DNA of 6,034 nucleotides from an uncultured Oscillospiraceae bacterium (lineage in GTDB: Bacteria; Bacillota; Clostridia; Oscillospirales; Oscillospiraceae). Below, in pieces: positions 5,451 to 6,034 of the stretch. The position numbers and the translations under genes are program-made. The stretch lies in contig CAKUJL010000100.1 of the NCBI GenBank assembly GCA_934661715.1, positions 1 to 6,034 of the forward strand. Reading direction: 5' to 3'. The notes under the pieces were generated by a model that worked only from the letters and a program-made list of their open reading frames with translations, searched no databases and was not told the DNA's origin. Within the stretch, counting starts at the first letter, position 1, and the number at the start of each line of letters is the position of its first letter.

Positions 5451-6034
5451 TCAATGCTTTGCCTTCAAAAAAGCAAGATTCAAATCCACATCCGTCGAGA
5501 TCCCATCGACCCTTCCGTCATTGCAATACTGCCAGAGCTGAAAATGGTACGAAAAGCTCGGCGTGTCATTGTACTCGGCCAGCCAGAAGACGTAGTCCTG
5601 CAGGCTCTCGAGGTCAAATTCCTCGTAGCCGAAGCGCTGGTTGAAATAGACGCCCGCGCGGTAGCCCGCCTGTTCGACCGCGCTGCAGAAGGCGATGGCG
5701 TTTTTGGTCAGCTGCACGGAGTCCATGCCGTCGGTGCGGGCCTCGGCCTGAATGTCCTCCCAGTCGAAAACGACGGGGTAGGAAAGCGGATAGTCTTTGA
5801 TCTCGTCCAGCACGAACTGCGCCTCGTCGATGGCCTCCTTTTCATCGAGCGCCTGCGAGAAAAAGTACACGCCGACGTCCAGCCCCGCGGCAAGCGCACC
5901 TTCGATGTTCTTTGTAAAATACTCGTCGGGCTGAATTTCGCCCTCGGTGTAGCCGCGGTAGCCCACGCGGATCATCGCGAACTCCACGCCGTTGGCCGCG
6001 ACGAGCTCCCAGTCGATATCCTGCTGGTGCGACG
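5451..6034 (-). CDS. GH25 family lysozyme (N-acetylmuramidase), 5' partial
   Basis: The frame is open to the right edge; 193 residues up to the stop at 5453-5451 are visible. The visible part starts SHQQDIDWELVAANG and continues VEFAMIRVGYRGY, so the GTG at 5987 is internal. Glycoside hydrolase family 25 enzymes cut the MurNAc-GlcNAc bond of peptidoglycan. Family landmarks here are the SHQQDIDW strand, VGVYFFSQA, the catalytic Asp-x-Glu in PVVFDWED (Asp at 5765-5763, Glu at 5759-5757), AGYRAGVYFN, YVFWLAEY, the FQLWQY strand and the terminal VDLNLAF. The first catalytic-site Asp, usually a few residues before SHQ, lies outside the window, as do any signal peptide or cell-wall-binding repeats. 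The protein ends directly after the catalytic barrel, so there is no C-terminal binding module. Whether it is a secreted autolysin or a prophage endolysin cannot be decided; no phage genes are seen beside it. Confidence 0.93.
   Translation of the reverse strand, partial: SHQQDIDWELVAANGVEFAMIRVGYRGYTEGEIQPDEYFTKNIEGALAAGLDVGVYFFSQALDEKEAIDEAQFVLDEIKDYPLSYPVVFDWEDIQAEARTDGMDSVQLTKNAIAFCSAVEQAGYRAGVYFNQRFGYEEFDLESLQDYVFWLAEYNDTPSFSYHFQLWQYCNDGRVDGISTDVDLNLAFLKAKH

Noticed and set aside
5234..5644. Plus- and minus-strand open frames across the palindrome (also 5272-5454).
   Set aside because: They exist because the palindrome lacks stops on both strands, and they read antisense to the lysozyme or its 3' end; no ribosome binding site or family match.
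5451..6034. Lysozyme as evidence of a prophage.
   Set aside because: GH25 enzymes are also ordinary autolysins in Clostridia, and no phage structural, holin or integrase gene is visible in the window.
1..6034. tRNA, rRNA, CRISPR array or riboswitch.
   Set aside because: I found no cloverleaf pattern, rRNA-like stretch, regularly spaced direct repeats, or known riboswitch core; the intergenic regions are short and are accounted for by terminators, promoters and the palindrome.

Overview
The window looks like a chromosomal segment of a GC-rich, anaerobic, low-motility-type Firmicute, most likely class Clostridia and probably the Oscillospirales of the gut. The reasons are high GC with strong AAGGAGG-type ribosome binding sites, a clostridial-type GH25 muramidase, a split ThrE-type exporter, a MerR regulator with a GyrI-like sensor domain, and small palindromic repeats. 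The assignment is inference from family resemblance; no marker gene is present.

Layout, left to right. (1) Positions 1-743 hold the two halves of a ThrE-type threonine/serine exporter (YjjP-like, cut by the left edge, then YjjB-like), closed by a weak terminator. (2) Positions 912-1544 hold the ruin of a sodium:neurotransmitter-symporter (SNF) family gene. It carries a one-base deletion, a 161-bp palindromic MITE-like insertion flanked by TA duplications, and a large internal deletion that joins the fourth transmembrane segment to the C-terminal end. The gene's own terminator survives. (3) Positions 1661-4359 hold a two-gene operon with its own extended -10 promoter: a VWA protein with a metallopeptidase-like N-terminus that lacks HExxH, and an overlapping MoxR-type AAA+ ATPase with a long helical C-terminal extension. 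It ends at a strong bidirectional terminator. (4) Positions 4400-5291 on the minus strand hold a MerR-family regulator. Its promoter has the 19-bp spacer and internal dyad typical of MerR-activated promoters, its likely start is TTG, and it has a possible internal start for a free sensor domain. (5) About 5305-5448 is a 144-bp composite palindrome made of three hairpins. (6) Positions 5451-6034 on the minus strand hold the C-terminal part of a GH25 lysozyme, cut by the right edge.

How the parts work together: the two exporter halves should form one membrane complex, and the VWA and AAA+ proteins should form one chaperone-like MoxR-VWA machine. The MerR gene appears to be its own main target, since no other gene starts from its promoter within the window. 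The most unusual material is the wrecked SNF gene with its MITE, the MoxR-VWA pair with a non-canonical peptidase-like domain, the TipA-like dual-start possibility in the MerR gene, and the composite palindrome next to the MerR promoter.
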